From Bacteroidales bacterium (GTDB taxonomy: Bacteria; Bacteroidota; Bacteroidia; Bacteroidales; UBA7960): a DNA stretch of 15,250 nt. Position numbers and translations under genes: made by a program. Under the pieces are notes generated by a model. The model ran no database searches, had not been told where the DNA came from, and saw only the letters and a program-made list of their open reading frames with translations. Of this stretch, positions 14,352-15,250 are shown piece after piece. The DNA lies in the NCBI GenBank assembly GCA_003557765.1, contig PWNO01000218.1:1-15250 (forward strand). The letters are read 5' to 3'. The stretch's first letter is position 1. Each line of letters begins with the position of its first letter.

Positions 14352-15250
14352 ATGTGTGGCATCGTTGGCTATATTGGGCTAAAGGAATCCTACCCCATAC
14401 TCATCAAAGGGCTATACCGACTCGAATACCGGGGTTATGACAGCGCCGGGATAGCACTTCTCGATGGCAGCCTTAAATTGTTTAAAACGCACGGAAAGGT
14501 TGCAGACCTTGAAAAGCTTGTGCAGGGCGAAAACCTTTCAGGAAGCATTGGCATCGCTCACACCCGATGGGCCACCCACGGCGAGCCCAATGATGTGAAT
14601 GCCCATCCACACTACAGTCCCTCACAAAAGCTTGCAATCATCCATAACGGCATCATTGAAAATTATGGCAGCCTCAAGGCCGAACTGAAAAATCGTGGTT
14701 ATTCTTTTCAAAGTGAGACCGATACCGAGGTCCTCATTCACCTGATCGAGGACATCCAGCAGAATGAAAATGTAAACCTGGAAGAGGCCGTGCGTATTGC
14801 GCTGAACCAGGTTGTTGGAGCCTATGCCATCGTAATTATTTCTCAGGAAAACCCAGACCAGCTGATTGCAGCAAAAAAAGGCAGTCCCCTGGTGATCGGT
14901 GTGGGCGATGAGGAGTACTTTGTGGCTTCGGATGCTTCACCCATCATAGAATATACCAAAGACGTGGTTTACCTTGAGGACGAGGAGATGGCTGTCATCC
15001 CCCGAAAGGGAGCGTTGTGCGTCAAGACAATGAAAAACCAGCAAAAGACGCCATATGTACACCATCTGGAGATGCAACTCTCTTCGATCGAAAAAGGCGG
15101 CTTTGCGCATTTCATGCTGAAAGAAATATATGAGCAGCCCCGTAGCATCAAAGACAGCATGCGTGGGCGTCTGAATGCTTCCAAGGGGATCATCTCCCTC
15201 GGAGGCATCATCGATTACCAGCAAAAGCTGGTCAACTGCAAGCGCATCAT
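14352..15250 (+). CDS. glmS: Glutamine-fructose-6-phosphate aminotransferase, 5' part
   Basis: The first 299 codons of GlmS, running off the window end; a full protein is about 610 residues. The enzyme makes glucosamine-6-phosphate from fructose-6-phosphate and glutamine, the entry step to peptidoglycan and lipopolysaccharide amino sugars. The start MCGIVGYIG exposes the N-terminal nucleophile Cys after Met removal. Glutaminase motifs follow in order: LEYRGYDSAGIAL, HTRWATHGEPND, IHNGIIENYGSL and SETDTEVLIHLI. The EKGGFAHFMLKEIYEQP linker near residues 248-264 precedes the first sugar-isomerase domain, whose opening (LVNCKRII) is the last part visible. It lies 14 nt after the DUF4270 stop. 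No glmS ribozyme is possible in so short a gap. Confidence 0.97.
   Translation, partial: MCGIVGYIGLKESYPILIKGLYRLEYRGYDSAGIALLDGSLKLFKTHGKVADLEKLVQGENLSGSIGIAHTRWATHGEPNDVNAHPHYSPSQKLAIIHNGIIENYGSLKAELKNRGYSFQSETDTEVLIHLIEDIQQNENVNLEEAVRIALNQVVGAYAIVIISQENPDQLIAAKKGSPLVIGVGDEEYFVASDASPIIEYTKDVVYLEDEEMAVIPRKGALCVKTMKNQQKTPYVHHLEMQLSSIEKGGFAHFMLKEIYEQPRSIKDSMRGRLNASKGIISLGGIIDYQQKLVNCKRI

Noticed and set aside
1..15250. tRNA/rRNA genes, CRISPR arrays, prophage, toxin-antitoxin or defence loci.
   Set aside because: None could be recognised; nearly all sequence is accounted for by core metabolic and envelope genes, with the largest gap only 245 nt.

Overview
The window is a chromosomal housekeeping segment from a member of the Bacteroidota, probably class Bacteroidia. 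Four things point there: the acpP-fabF-rnc cluster followed by an IPExxxVDY-type protein; the panC-panD-LPG-synthase-like run; a stand-alone starch-synthase-like domain followed by a DUF4270 lipoprotein and glmS; and several upstream regions with the Bacteroidetes -7 promoter element TAnnTTTG. Three of these also have a TTG exactly 20 nt upstream. Shine-Dalgarno signals are mostly absent, as usual in this phylum, with acpP as an exception.

Layout. Positions 15-2365 (+): acpP, fabF and rnc, the fatty-acid/RNase III cluster, with a long two-tier stem-loop between acpP and fabF. 2578-3030 (+): an IPExxxVDY family protein with its own predicted promoter. 3153-5894 (-): a large secreted S9 (prolyl oligopeptidase-type) peptidase, convergent with the previous gene. 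5895-6139: a divergent promoter region. 6140-7186 (+): a 3-dehydroquinate synthase (AroB). 7307-7864 (+): a small HD-domain protein whose stop codon interlocks with that of the convergent S41 C-terminal processing protease (7859-9523, -). 9616-11915 (-): panC, panD and an integral membrane protein of the LPG-synthase/flippase-like family, compactly arranged. 11916-12078: a second divergent promoter region with near-perfect promoters on both strands. 12079-12906 (+): a truncated, probably catalytically altered starch-synthase-like protein. 12976-14337 (+): a DUF4270 lipoprotein. 14352 to the window end (+): the 5' half of glmS.

The genes serve core metabolism: fatty-acid synthesis, pantothenate/CoA supply (which also feeds the ACP phosphopantetheine arm), the shikimate pathway, amino-sugar synthesis for the envelope, and periplasmic/outer-membrane proteolysis. 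I see no phage, CRISPR, secretion or defence system. The features most worth a second look are: a 53-bp inverted-terminus repeat present twice in opposite orientation (3051-3103 and 7203-7255); a terminator-like hairpin downstream of the DUF4270 promoter and inside its apparent reading frame; the acpP-fabF stem-loop; and the starch-synthase-like protein that has lost its signature residues.
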